Assembly (NCBI GenBank): GCA_025765615.1
Contig: JAIVFJ010000018.1
Span: 186,001-250,000, forward strand
From: Zopfochytrium polystomum
Taxonomy: Eukaryota > Chytridiomycota > Chytridiomycetes > Chytridiales > Chytridiaceae
Direction of reading: 5' to 3'
DNA length: 64,000 nt
Of the stretch, positions 37,548-48,153 are shown piece by piece; within the stretch, counting starts at the first letter, position 1; each line of letters opens with the position of its first letter. Made by a program: the position numbers and the translations under genes. The notes below the pieces were generated by a model. It was not told where the DNA came from, did not search any database, and worked only from the letters and a program-made list of their open reading frames with translations.

Positions 37548-37552
37548 TGGTC

Positions 37553-38262
37553 AGCTGTGAAATCATGGGCAAGATGAACTCACACTTGAGGCAGGCATTT
37601 GTTAAGCCACATGCGCCATTTGAGGGCCTTTTCTATCCTGTTGGTGGGAGACTTGGCTCAGATACCTCCAGTTGGAGGCACTCCATTACTTAATGGCGCT
37701 AGTGCAAAACAGACCAAGGAAAGGCAGGTTATCATCCCTATAAACTTTTCAACGAGACTGCATGCTTGACAATAATCCATCATCAGCTGCTTGTTGGCCA
37801 TGACCCAAACCAAGCAACTTTTGTTGACCTCTTGAGGGCAATGCGGAATGGCATCATGACCAAAGATCACAGGAGGTTTCTTATGAACAACTGCAGTTAT
37901 GAAAGGGCTGGTGCATGTGAGATTTACCAGAACCAATTTTGGGATTCAGTGCATTTATTCTTCACAAACTCTGCAGTTGAGGGGAGCATAACTGTGCCCA
38001 GCTGCAGCAACTGCGCTCTCCAATTGTTTGGGTAATTGCACTCAATAATCGTGAAGATGCAAGAAGTAAGGATTCCAAGAACTTTCAAAACTTGGAGAAT
38101 TTCACTTTCATTGCCCTTGAGGCAAGGGTTGCCCTAGCATCAAATATGTGGAAGCATGTCGGGCTTACAAACGGTGTACTTGGTACTATCCAAGATATAG
38201 TTTTTGGAGAAGATCAAAAATTGGTTGTTCTAACAATCTTGAAGGACCAATAATTGTATCAG
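37553..38262 (+). pseudogene. PIF1-like helicase pseudogene, C-terminal part
   Basis: It continues the helicase after the copia insertion: SCEIMGKMNSHLRQAF joins directly to DEYSMV. Downstream are FVDLLRAMRNGIMTKDH and, in another frame near 38112, the block ARVALASNMWKHVGLTNGVLGTIQDI, a PIF1/Helitron C-terminal motif (RVMLTSNLWTEVGLVNG type). Stops and frame changes show decay. Confidence 0.72.
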
Positions 38263-38289
38263 GAATGCAAAATTGGAATAAAGTATTAT

Positions 38290-38313
38290 CCAGCCCCCCC
38301 TCTGGGGGGCTGG
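38290..38313. terminator. Perfect 10-bp GC hairpin downstream of helicase
   Basis: CCAGCCCCCC pairs exactly with GGGGGGCTGG around a 4-base loop (CTCT). Helitrons carry a short GC hairpin near their 3' end, and this lies about 30 bp after the last helicase-like sequence. A clear CTRR end was not found at the usual distance, so the assignment is tentative. Confidence 0.4.
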
Positions 38314-38534
38314 ATTACAAATATCCTTGCAGGCGAGGTGGTAAGGCGTAGCCTTCCCATATCTTATCTCCGTGCAATGATGTATCATCTATCACCTGAG
38401 ATTGGCCACGTTAAAAATGCTGGCCAGACAGCGCCAGACCGCACATCGTGCTGTCTAAAAATGCTTGCGAATGATTTTTTTTCCCTCGCCTTTCTGGTTG
38501 GCTGGTCGTTCTCTCTTGTCGCTCACTGCAAGGG

Positions 38535-39580
38535 ATGGCACCCTCTCCTTTGGATGGCGTGGAGGACCCATCGTCCTCCCCGCCTGCGTTCGCGATTTTC
38601 GTTGGTGAGTGAAACAAACGCAACTCAAGCATCACTATCCGATCGTTAAACGCACTTCTCGCATCGTCTTTTGGCTCCTGTCGCGCATACGCGTCGTAGG
38701 TCCAGCCGCAGTCTATGACTCCAAGGGCAACGTTGTTTCAACGAGCACAGGCAAACTGCTCTACGGCAATGGGCAACTGGACAGCAACATCATCTCCAGC
38801 AAGCTTGGCCTTGGCGTTCCTGTTTCTCAAGGGAATTCGGATTCTAGCACCGCGTCTGGTACCTCAAACGCTGTTGCATCTGCTGGCCTTTCCGGGGGTG
38901 CACTTGCTGGTTTGTCTGTACTTGGCGTCGCAGTTCTATGCGTCCTAGGCCTGGTCGCTTTCCGCAGCAACCCCAATCTCTTGCGAAGCATCAGTGGTGC
39001 CCGCCGTCGCGCAGGCGGCAATGGCTTTACTTCTTCGCATCATCAAACGAAGGGAGGCATTGGTGGTGTCCCCGTTTGGGAAATGGGCCAATGGCGAGTT
39101 ATTCGAGCAGAGGACTGGGCGACCCTGGAGGCGGCTGGGATCGCTACCACTGCTTTCGCATCCAACCCTGACCAAGACTCTGACATTTCAAACAAGACGG
39201 AGTATTCCCCGGTCGTGGGTGCGGAGCAAGACAGATCCAAAAACGATGCTATTTACTCTCGCAGCCTCAAGAAGAATGTCAGCTTTTCAGACCAGATGGA
39301 TGTTGTAATTCCACAGCATGTTGAACAGCGACAAGGCGATAAAACGGGAGCTGTTGCGATTGTTCCTTCACAACCAAGCGGGTTGATAACGATGCGGGAC
39401 GAAGAGAGCGGCACGCCAGCAACGGAAGAGGTGGAGGAGGAGTTCGAGGACGGCGGCGAGGTCGTTGGTGCTGATGTGGAGGAAGTTGACGATGATGGAG
39501 ACAGCCGGACAATCTCGTTCAGATACTCTCTGCTGTCGCAGCTCTCTGACCATAGTGCGGCGGACATACACCGTGCGTGA
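38535..39580 (+). CDS. Single-pass membrane protein with cytosolic acidic tail, unknown function
   Basis: Two exons (38535-38604 and 38700-39580; GTGAGT donor, phase-1 join) give 316 residues. The extracellular or luminal part is short and Ser/Gly/Asn-rich, and is followed by a glycine-rich transmembrane helix (residues ~87-111, SGGALAGLSVLGVAVLCVLGLVAF). The cytosolic tail is ~200 residues and holds VPVWEMGQWRVIRAEDW, a KKNVSFSDQMDVV stretch and a strongly acidic end. There is no N-terminal signal peptide. The exon-1 frame stays open upstream of the ATG, and the gene begins only about 220 bp from transposon sequence. It may therefore be the 3' part of a longer surface protein beheaded by insertion. 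I do not recognise the family. Confidence 0.6.
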
Positions 39581-40484
39581 CTGTGACCCTCTTTGCCTGT
39601 CTTTCCCGTCGCTCTCCTCGTTTCTCTCTCTCTTTCTCTCTCTTTCTCTCCCTCTCGTGCTCTTTCTCCATCTCTCTGTCTCCTTCCCCCCCGATATCCT
39701 TAAATTTTTTCTGTTTTGCCAAGAAATATGCAATGCCGAAAAAGGAAATCGGTCTTGGCGTGCGGAGGCAGACAGGCTGCAGACAGACCGTACTTCGGAA
39801 GAGTGTCTTTTCTCTTCGAATTCCTGCGGGTGTGGCTTCCATCAATGGTCCATCCATGTCCCTTTTTGTGTTATGGGGAAGTTTTCCGAAATTCAGCCCA
39901 TTCCAAAATCAACAAACTTTTTTTCTGTGAAACAAAAAAGAATAGGAAAGGAAAAAAAAACAGAACAACACAAATGCATAAGAATAACCGCGCGCAGCAC
40001 CACCACCGCAGCAGCAGCAGCACCAGCCCGGGATCCGAGCTTTCTCCGCCTCCCGCCGCCGAATCATCCACCACCGAGGAGGGCATCTCCTCCGCCCCCG
40101 CCCTCCTCCACCAGCACCAAAACCACAACCACAACCAGAACCTTCCGTCTCCGTTCTCTCCTCTCAACCCGCACACTCCGAATTTTCTGTCTTTCGTTAC
40201 ACTCAACCCACCAGAGACTGTTTCCCCCGCGCATCTCGCGTCCAACTCGAAGACCTTTAAGACGCAACCGTATTCATCCCCACCTAGCCGCACGTACGTC
40301 GTTCTAAGTGTTGGTTCGAGTAAAGCAACCGTCTCTGACCCGTGTGCCTCTTCTCAGAAATAGCGACTTTGGGGGCGGGTTCCGGCAGCAGCAAACCCTC
40401 GCCAGGCTACGCAGCGTTTGCTGCTTTAACGATGACAACCGCGAGCGTCTGCCAGCCTCTGGCCGCTGTGCCATCTGCTGCATC
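39581..40484. other. Intergenic, CT-rich then Pro/Thr-coding low complexity
   Basis: A CT tract lies at 39624-39690. CAC/CCA-rich sequence at 40000-40130 gives Thr/His/Pro low-complexity frames on both strands. No conserved domain was seen. It presumably holds the membrane-protein 3' UTR and the glycosyltransferase promoter. Confidence 0.45.
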
Positions 40485-41426
40485 ATGCCCACCCACTCCT
40501 CATTACCCCTCAATGTGAGCAAGATCCCACCTACAAAGGCCAGGATCCTAGCCGCGGCCATTTTTCGCCGAACGTTTCGCGCGCGTCTTGTCGGCGGTCT
40601 CCTTGTTGCTGTCACTATTCTTGTTCTTCTTCACGCTTACGTCTCGGCCTACATTGGTCTGTTCCCAAACGACATCGCCGTCCTTCCCACCAGCGTTCCG
40701 AGGGCTTTCGTACTCCACCACCGCTCTTCCTCCAATCAGCACCTGCTCATGGTGCCTGCCGGCGCGTTTCCGCAGGACGACAGTCAGCAACAATCCCGAG
40801 TTGCGAGGCGTCCCGCTTGCACCGACTTTCTCCGTGGGGACATCGCGGTCGGAGTCACCCCCGTGGAGTCTGCCAGGGCATGTTGGGCACCCGCGAACGA
40901 GACGCTTGTGGAAGAGAGGAACTCCCACCCGCTCCTCGTCAACCCGCCAATCCTCTCTCCGTCCAGCCCGCTCGTTCGTTACCGCCGACTTTTGCCGTCG
41001 CCGTCGTTGTCGTCGTCCGGGTTGGAGCCGATTCCCGCCGGCGTTTCGCGCATCAAGTGCTGGACGTCCGACCCGCATCTTCCGGAAACGTTTTGCGAAG
41101 CGATGGACGTTGCGCTCGAGCTGGAGCTGATTCCGCGGGTGAAGGAGGGCACTTCCTACCCGAACCTCGATCTGCATCCGCAATCCGAGGGGCTGATAAG
41201 GGGCTCGTGCCAGAAGGATTTCCATTTTTGGAAAAAGAGTAACTTTGGGTGGGGGGCAAGCCACTTTTTGTTTGGTGAGTGTTGAGAGAAATGTATATAA
41301 TTTTTTGGTCTTGTCTTTTCGTTTGTTTTTTGTTTTCTTGTTCTTTTTTTTTTGTCTGTTGTTTTGAGTTTTATTTTAGTCACCATCCCCGTGACACGAC
41401 ACTGACTCCCGCTCACTCACTCTCAA

Positions 41427-41457
<31 letters not shown>

Positions 41458-41465
41458 TCTCTCTC

Positions 41466-41533
<68 letters not shown>

Positions 41534-42728
41534 ACCCATCCTCCCACAAACAATAACAACAACAACAACAACAACAGCCGGCTTGTCTTCCAACGCGTCA
41601 GAGTCCATCGAGTGCGACGCGTGGATCGACAATCCAGTCTTCTTCTTGATGCGCAACGACGCCACAAACGTGTACCACCACTACCAGGACAGCCTCAACA
41701 CGTTCCAGGTCTACTCGGCGCTCGGTCTGGACGCCGAAAAGACGCAGCTGGTGCTCGTCGACAACCGCGTTGTTGACGGCGACTTTGTCGGCGCGTGGGC
41801 GAGAATCTTCTCCGGTTCGCAGCGCGTGCGCGACCTCCGTGAGCTGACGGATGAGGTCTTGCGCGAACTCCAAGACGTCAACGGCAAAGTCGGGGGCGCC
41901 AGACCATCGCACACGCTTTGCTTTCGGCGGGCGGTGTTTGGCGTCCACGGCGGCGTGTCACCACTTTCGCGAAACTCGAATCTTCCGTCTCGATGTCCGT
42001 CGTCCCCTTTGCTTAAAGGGTTCGCTGACTTTGTTCGACATCGCGTGTATGACAGGACTAGCCGCGACGAGGCTTGGAAAAGGTTGGCCGAAAGTGGCGA
42101 CGGCTTGGGCGTACGTCCGTCTAGTCTGGTGGAGTCTGCCAGGGCAAGCTCGTCAGAGGAGCCGGAGCGGAGGTGGTTCCACAACCATTTTGCTCCTTCT
42201 GCACGCCTGATCCCGCAACCCGCCGCGCACGGCCTCAATCTCACGGTCACTTACGTGACTCGCCGCCCAAACACCGATGGGCATTGCAGCCGTTGTATCC
42301 GCAACGAAGACGCTCTAGTCACCTACCTCGCGGATCGCTTGAGCCGGACGGTCCCGCGTTCATGCCTGACCACCGGTTTTGGCCCGCCGACGTTGCGCGC
42401 TGTCGACTTTGCTTCATTACCGTACGCGTCCCAGCTTCACTCGGCACTGACCTCCGATGTTATGATAGGGCTTCATGGTGCTGGATTAGCCCATTCTTTG
42501 TTAATGCGTCGTACTCCGCTGGCTGGGCTGGTTGAGCTAAAGCCGCCTCAGCGGCGCAATGGGAACAGCCAATTCCAGAACATAATACTGGGACTAGGTG
42601 GTATTTATGAGCAGCTTTGGGTCGGAGACCAAGTGCTGCCTGATGAGATGCAGGTTATTGGGGATAAATTGGAACGGGTAGTTGAGCGCGTCTGCAAGGC
42701 TTGGGCCGGGGGGAGGTCCTTCCTGTAA
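40485..42728 (+). CDS. GT61-like glycosyltransferase (DUF563), Golgi/ER type II membrane protein
   Basis: Probably a xylosyl-, GlcNAc- or related glycosyltransferase of the family that includes EOGT and plant xylan transferases. Exons 40485-41274 and 41578-42728 join in phase 1 and give 646 residues. A short basic cytosolic tail is followed by a membrane anchor (residues ~35-59, LVGGLLVAVTILVLLHAYVS) and a Ser/Pro-rich stem. The catalytic part contains NVYHHYQDSLNTFQVY early and the conserved MIGLHGAGLAHSLLM block followed by LVELKPP. An insert of about 100 residues lies between the two. The intron is filled with CA and CT microsatellites. Donor and substrate cannot be read from the sequence. 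Confidence 0.82.
41429..41530. repeat. (CA)n(CT)n compound microsatellite in glycosyltransferase intron
   Basis: A CA tract passes directly into a CT tract about 75 bp long in the polypyrimidine region of the intron, ending close to an (AAC)n acceptor region. Length variation here could affect splicing. Confidence 0.9.
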
Positions 42729-42735
42729 ACGGCCT

Positions 42736-43440
42736 CTATGAGCGTTCAAAGCGCAATACAGTGTGATGTTGGGGTTCAACTGCGATGACTACGCACCCAA
42801 ATATTTTAAGGTGGTCGATTTTAGAAGTGACACCGTTCCACACAGAAAACGGGGTCCTCTCTATTGTGCTGTGGACAGTACGTTTCTTTGTGTACGCGGC
42901 GAAGCGAATCGCGCAAAATAAAAGGTTAGGAGGAAGCCTTGCTTCAAGTAACATGCCATCTTTTTAAGTACACCGATGGTGTGTTCACAAGTCCATCGAC
43001 TTCTTTCAAGTGAGCTGGGCTTGGCTCAATTTCAATAGGTGGGTGTTTGGCTGACACCCAGATATGAAATTCAGAGCTCTTTTCAATCTCTCCTTGATCG
43101 AAGCATACAGCTTTAGTGTGACGAATGTTTGTTTTCAAATGCCTCAAGCACAAGTTGGAATTGAGTTTTGGCGTCCGCTTTTGATGCAAGTAATTTTATC
43201 TCACCCCAACAAGCGTACTTGTCTATAATACACAGCAGTAAAGTTCTTTACACATGCCTCGCACAGGCAGCAGGATCAGTGAGAGGTAACATAGTCTGTC
43301 CATTTCTGATTTCTGTTGTTACTCTGTCTGCACATTTTCATCTAAATCACACTAAAACCCTCCACTGTCTATCAGCGATGGAGAATACTGTGGTGGTGAT
43401 TGGAAGTGGGACCAAATTCTTTTCCAAACCCGCCACTTCT
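42736..43440 (-). pseudogene. Degenerate copia integrase/pol remnant
   Basis: The minus-strand frame at 42736-42954 shows the copia integrase C-terminal pattern ERTPFSVWNGVTSKIDHLKIFGC. Further weakly related sequence runs to about 43440. It overlaps the 3' side of the glycosyltransferase gene and is truncated on both sides. Confidence 0.55.
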
Positions 43441-43446
43441 TCCCGC

Positions 43447-43749
43447 TATTATGAATCACCCCCTGGAAACCTTTGGAACCTTCTAGAACATTCCTTCATG
43501 GAGCCTTGTGGAACATTCTGGAACCTTCTTTGCTTTGCTGACTTGTCTTGTTGTCATTGGTATCATTGGTATCATTGTATTACTTATTGCTCTTTCTGGA
43601 ACTTTCTTTGAGTCTTGACAAGCAAGACTCTCAAAAGGTATAAAAGGGGGATGGGGGACCTGTCCCATCCCTCAAGTGAATTATTGTTTCCAATACAATC
43701 ATCACTCCTCTCAGTTCCTTGACTATCTTGTCCGGCCCTGTTCCTGACA
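43447..43749 (+). repeat. Solo Ty3 LTR
   Basis: A diverged copy of the Ty3 LTR, about 303 bp, with TATTATGAATCA at the left (TG to TA) and CTGACA at the right. It lacks part of the GAA/TTC array but keeps two four-unit heat-shock elements, the TATA box and the AAGTGAATTAT segment. The flanks CCCGC and CCTGC differ at one base and may be an aged target duplication. Confidence 0.85.
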
Positions 43750-43782
43750 CCTGCCTTCGTGGTCAGCACGTGTGAGGACAAC

Positions 43783-43920
43783 AGGCTGTTGAGCCTGCAA
43801 CCTCAAATAAAAAGAGTATACCTTGCTTTTTCAACTGATAACTTTGTGAGAATGACAGGCTGTCAAGCCTGTGACCTCAAATAAAAGAGTGTATACCCAC
43901 TTTTTCACTGATAATTGTGA
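43783..43920. repeat. Two diverged tandem copies with internal hairpin
   Basis: Two ~70-bp copies share AGGCTGT-AGCCTG hairpins (for example CAGGCTGTCAAGCCTG), ACCTCAAATAAA and CTTTTTCA-ACTGATAA blocks. Each copy contains AATAAA. No coding potential is evident. Confidence 0.6.
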
Positions 43921-44144
43921 GGATTATCCACCTGTCTCGAAGTGCGTTATACACGCATTTGGCTTGGACTCTGCTGTATTTATTATTATTTTTTTATTAT
44001 TGGTTGTCCGCATAATCCACTGACTGAGACTTGTTGTCACACCAAAGTCACCTGTCACTATTATTATTTGTGCTATTATTATTATTATTCTGCACAGCGG
44101 CTGCAGACTGAGTGACTCAGTGTTTGCTCAACTGCTGGCACAGG

Positions 44145-44360
44145 GCTCCCTTTCTCAGTGGTTAGAGCGCTCCCTTCAATTGGGAAGGTGCCAAGTTTGA
44201 GACACGCTAGCTGTTGGGCTGCAAAGTCCACCAGCTAGTAACCCCTCACTTTTGGAATGGCTAAGGACTGAACCACTTCTGTGGGGGAAGTGCAAAGTCC
44301 AGATGCCCAGCTACAATGATGTAATGCCTCATATGAGTGGTGGTATGAGAAGACAGGGCT
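44145..44360 (+). mobile_element. tRNA-like SINE candidate
   Basis: The block contains an A-box-like AGTGGTTAGAGCG, an anticodon-arm-like CTCCC-TTCAATT-GGGAAG and a B-box-like AAGTTTGAGAC at tRNA spacing. A non-tRNA body follows. No intact acceptor stem was found, so it is a tRNA-derived retroposon candidate and not a functional tRNA. Confidence 0.45.
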
Positions 44361-45934
44361 TTACTTTCTCTTTCTGTTGATGATTTTTACTTATTTTTTC
44401 AATTAGTATTTTCCTTTGTTTTGGCTCTTTTTCTTGTTTTATCTTTTATTTAATTGTTTGTTTACTGTCTCTCTTTGTGTGTGTGTTGAGATTTGAGCCT
44501 AGGAAGCAAGCTTCTTATGTCAACAGCAGCCTCGTTGCTGCCGCAGATGTGACTTACACTAAGTTGGGTAAGCTGAAGGCCTAATCTGAATCCAACAAAA
44601 AGAGTTAGGTGAAGACGGCAGTGATTCTAGCTTTGCTTTCCAAGGCTTCACCAGCAAGGACAATGCGATTAGAATCACACTCAATGGGTTCAGAGAAATG
44701 TTGAACCAGGGCAGTTCACAGCAGCTCCAGGTCAGCTGACTGTTGTCTGAACCAATGATGAACCAGGGACTGGTTGATTTGAAATGCTCTGAATATTTCA
44801 AATCATCCTGCCTCTGTGGGAAGGGGTTTACAACACCTGCCCAAAGCAAAGTCCTGTCTGAAGCAGTTTGCAACTCGTTCAGATAGGCAAAACAGGAAAA
44901 CTGGTCAACCTCCCTGCAGGAGTATAAATTGGGCAGAGTTTTCTTATTGAAAAAAAACTCTCACTCCAATTTGCCAGTCCCGTCTAAAACAAGCTCTCTT
45001 TACCCACTTGCCCTTGGTTGCTTGCTACGCTCGCTCCCTTGTACAAGTTCTCAATTCAAGCCTTGGTTCCTCGTCCCTTCAACCTTCTTGCAACGCTGCC
45101 TCCAGTCATGACATCACCTTCTACACTGCAACTTCAACAGTGTGTCTTTCTTTTTTTCTGTGACTTTGGTGACTGTCTTCTTGTCTGCACCAATCATTTC
45201 TTGCCACCCCCCCCTCCACTCTGCTCTGGTGGCTGTCTGCCAAGAAATGGCCCCATGATTCTCTGAGCTGTCTCTCTTTGTTGGTGGCTCAGCCCCACTT
45301 GGTGAATCACCCTCCCATTCTTTCTTTCCTGTTTTATTTATTGTTTTGTTGTTTTGTATGTGCTTTCCCTCCCTTTTCCTCTCCTCTATGTGATTCCAAC
45401 CCTCTACTATTTAAACTGCTGCCCCCCCCTCTTGTTGACTGTGAGAACTGTACCTGAAGTCCTTTGCCTGCCCTTTTCTTCCTGACTGTGTGTATGAGCT
45501 GGGGGTTGCAGTCCCCTGGTGTGTGACAGGAGGGTTGGTTCCTTTTGGCCATCATGGCAGTGTGCTGGGCTCAATCTCCAGTGCACCTCACTGCGAGATT
45601 CCTAATCTCACTGATCATGGTCATAGCTGGGGTCTCCCTAAAAGCTCCCCCAGTTGTGACTATGTCATTATGTTGGCCCCCTGTATTTTTTTTTCTTTAT
45701 TACTGTTCATCACATCCCCCACAGGTTCTAGTGTTTATCACTATAAAAGAGCATCCTGTGTTCCTTGTGCTGAATGGGCCTAAGCACAAGGGACACACCC
45801 CTTCTTCATCCTATTCATTCTAAGTTTTACTCATTTTCCTTTTCTCTCATTTTCCCACCTTTCAATCCACTGTCCCTGCACTGATGTGGTCTCAAAGTCT
45901 CAAATTATGTTCACCCAAATTTGGAGGCAGGAGA
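44361..45934. other. Non-coding spacer, T-rich, unassigned
   Basis: No protein domain was recognised. Short frames near 45018-45266 and 45490-45823 are pyrimidine-rich and unsupported. The last five bases (GGAGA, 45930-45934) are the left target duplication of copia-A. Confidence 0.4.
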
Positions 45935-46173
45935 TGAAAGATTTCGTTGGGCTGGATTGTCTATGGGTTGTGCTGCTGTGGTGATGGGTGGAGTACACTA
46001 CTGAAGGTGGTGGTGGTGGGAGGTTGATCTTGGCTTCTGTCAGTCTTGTGTTTGTCTTTATACAAAACTGTTACAAGGACCATCACTTGCAAAATGCTGC
46101 AAGTCATCCTTGCAGAGCAGAAACTGGTCAAAGCTCCTGCACACTGCTTACACCAAAAGACCCAAAACTAACA
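45935..46173 (-). repeat. Copia-A 3' LTR
   Basis: 239 bp with TG...CA ends (TGTTAG...TTTCA on the element strand), identical by eye to the 5' LTR at 52215-52453. The polypurine tract AGGGGGGAG precedes it on the element strand. Confidence 0.93.
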
Positions 46174-46434
46174 CTCCCCCCTAAGCTGTGGGCAGGAGCA
46201 AAGGCCGGCACGGAGGAAAACCTTAAGCCATAGTCAACTTAAGGAAACCGTACACCGGAAAAAGAAGAATCACAAACAGGTATGACTGGCCATCGGATGG
46301 CAGAACAGAAAGGACAGACCACACTAGCAAAAATGGATGGGGGCACATATTGAACTTCAGAGGTAAAAGAAAATGAGTCAAAGTAATGAAAAAGAACAAA
46401 GAAGAAAACAACTTCACAGATAGAAAAAAATGAA

Positions 46435-48153
46435 TCAGAGGAAAGAGAAGAAACAAAGGCCAATACGACTCAAATGGTATTCACTGAGAGCAGCTGAGAG
46501 AGATTTCGTCATATAGTCTGCAGGCTGTTCTCCTCCAGCAATCCACTCAAGCCGTACTACTTTTTGTTCCACGAGTTCTCGAATATAATGATACTTTACC
46601 ATGATATGCTTTGACCGATTGGTGTAAAGATCATTTGAACTGAGGTTGATCACACCGCTGTTGTCAGTGTAGATGACAAGAGGAGTGGGAGACGGAAGTT
46701 GAAGTGCTGAATAGAGTTGGGACAGTGCCTTAAGTTCTCGTCCCAGTTCAGACACCGCTACATATTCAGCTTCCTGCGGTGACAGCATGACAGTGCTGCT
46801 TCGAACAGATGTCCAACTAATAGCTGTTCCTCCAAATAGAACATAGTAGCCAAGCTGTGATTTCCCATCTGAGTGGACACCATGGGCAGCATCGGAGTAA
46901 CCGGCTATATCTGTGCAGTTGCAAGAATAGAATAAACCATACTCACTAGTACTGTTGAGATATTCGAGAACCCGAATAAGGATCTTCATGTGTTGCTTGC
47001 TAGGGTCCTTGCTGAAGGCACCAAGGTAGGAAACTGCTGGGGCAAGGTCTGGCCGCGTGTGTGTTGCAAGGTAGTTGATGCCGCCAAGGATTGCCTGGTA
47101 CAGTCTCTGGTCTGCAGCTGCTTCGTCGATCCCACGTGGGTGAAGATTGAGACTACTGGGAAGGGCAGTTACTGCAGTGCGATTGTTGATAGTGTTGGCA
47201 TGGCGTTGAAGTAATTCCTTGATATAGGCTTTCTGGTGCAAGAAGATTCCGTTGTGGCGGTGTTCCAGTTGCATATTGAGGATGGTTTTGATTGTTCCTA
47301 TTTCGCGGAGCTTGTAACGAGATTTTAGCAGTGTGATGGCAAAGGTGATCTCCCCAGAATCCCCAAAGAAACAAATATCATCAACATAGATGGCAATGAA
47401 AATGACTTTTCCATCCACTTGACGGAAGAGGATACAGGGGTCTGCTGTGCTTTGCTGATATCCATTCGACTTCAGGTGGCTAATCAGTTCTTGGTACCAA
47501 CACCGGCCAGCTTGCTTGATACCATTAACAGCTCTCTTCAGTAGCCATACTTTGCCATCACTGCGGTAGCCATCTGGCTGCTCCATGTAAATGGGCACAT
47601 CAAGCATGCTGTTCAGGTACGCGTTGCTGATGTCGACAATAGCAGTGTGCCAGTTGTTTGCAGCCGCCATGGCAATGAGCCAACGAAGACTGTTGATTCG
47701 GACAACAGGAGAGTGAGTATTCCAAAAATCAATGCCATGACGTTGAGTGAAGCCCTTAGCCACAAGCCGTGCACGGAAGCGCTCAATGCTGCCGTCTGGT
47801 TTAAGTTTGACCTTATAGACCCATTTGTTCTGCACGACGTTGATGTTGGTGGGCCGCTCCACAACTTCAAAGGCTGCTAAAGTGCGAAGGGCATCGATCT
47901 CAGTCTGCTCTGCTGCAATCCACTCCTTGGACCATTTACCCGACATGGCTTCTGCACGAGTTTGGGGGTCAGGACATGTTGTGCTTGTGAGGTAGGTTTG
48001 CCCAGAACGCGTACGCTTGGCTGAGTTGTCAGGTGATGGTGAACGTGAATGTTGGTGATGAGGAGGTGGTTCTGGTGGAGGTGGTTCTGGAGGTGGAGAA
48101 GCCTGTGAGGCATCCCTAGTGGGTGTGTCTGCCATTGTTTTATCTTGTAGGGA
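46435..48153 (-). CDS. pol: Copia-A Pol 3' exon: reverse transcriptase-RNase H
   Basis: This part copies the RNA genome to cDNA. From the predicted acceptor the frame reads into MADTPTRD and a Pro/His-rich linker, then the copia RT: WSKEWIAAEQTEIDAL, VVRINSLRWLIAMAA, DISNAYLNSMLDVPIYMEQP and the catalytic YVDDICFFGDS. RNase H follows with GYSDAAHGVHSDGKSQ, SPQEAEYVAVSE and YTDNSGVINL. The frame is uninterrupted to the stop at 46435. The exon start at 48153 is inferred from conservation of the CCAAAG boundary in copia-B; an ATG at 48135 could also serve. Confidence 0.9.
   Translation of the reverse strand, partial: SLQDKTMADTPTRDASQASPPPEPPPPEPPPHHQHSRSPSPDNSAKRTRSGQTYLTSTTCPDPQTRAEAMSGKWSKEWIAAEQTEIDALRTLAAFEVVERPTNINVVQNKWVYKVKLKPDGSIERFRARLVAKGFTQRHGIDFWNTHSPVVRINSLRWLIAMAAANNWHTAIVDISNAYLNSMLDVPIYMEQPDGYRSDGKVWLLKRAVNGIKQAGRCWYQELISHLKSNGYQQSTADPCILFRQVDGKVIFIAIYVDDICFFGDSGEITFAITLLKSRYKLREIGTIKTILNMQLEHRHNGIFLHQKAYIKELLQRHANTINNRTAVTALPSSLNLHPRGIDEAAADQRLYQAILGGINYLATHTRPDLAPAVSYLGAFSKDPSKQHMKILIRVLEYLNSTSEYGLFYSCNCTDIAGYSDAAHGVHSDGKSQLGYYVLFGGTAISWTSVRSSTVMLSPQEAEYVAVSELGRELKALSQLYSALQLPSPTPLVIYTDNSGVINLSSNDLYTNRSKHIMVKYHYIRELVEQKVVRLEWIAGGEQPADYMTKSLSAALSEYHLSRIGLCFFSFL

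Noticed and set aside
44145..44230. Functional tRNA gene
   Set aside because: A- and B-box-like motifs are present, but no paired acceptor stem was found and the B box is degenerate.
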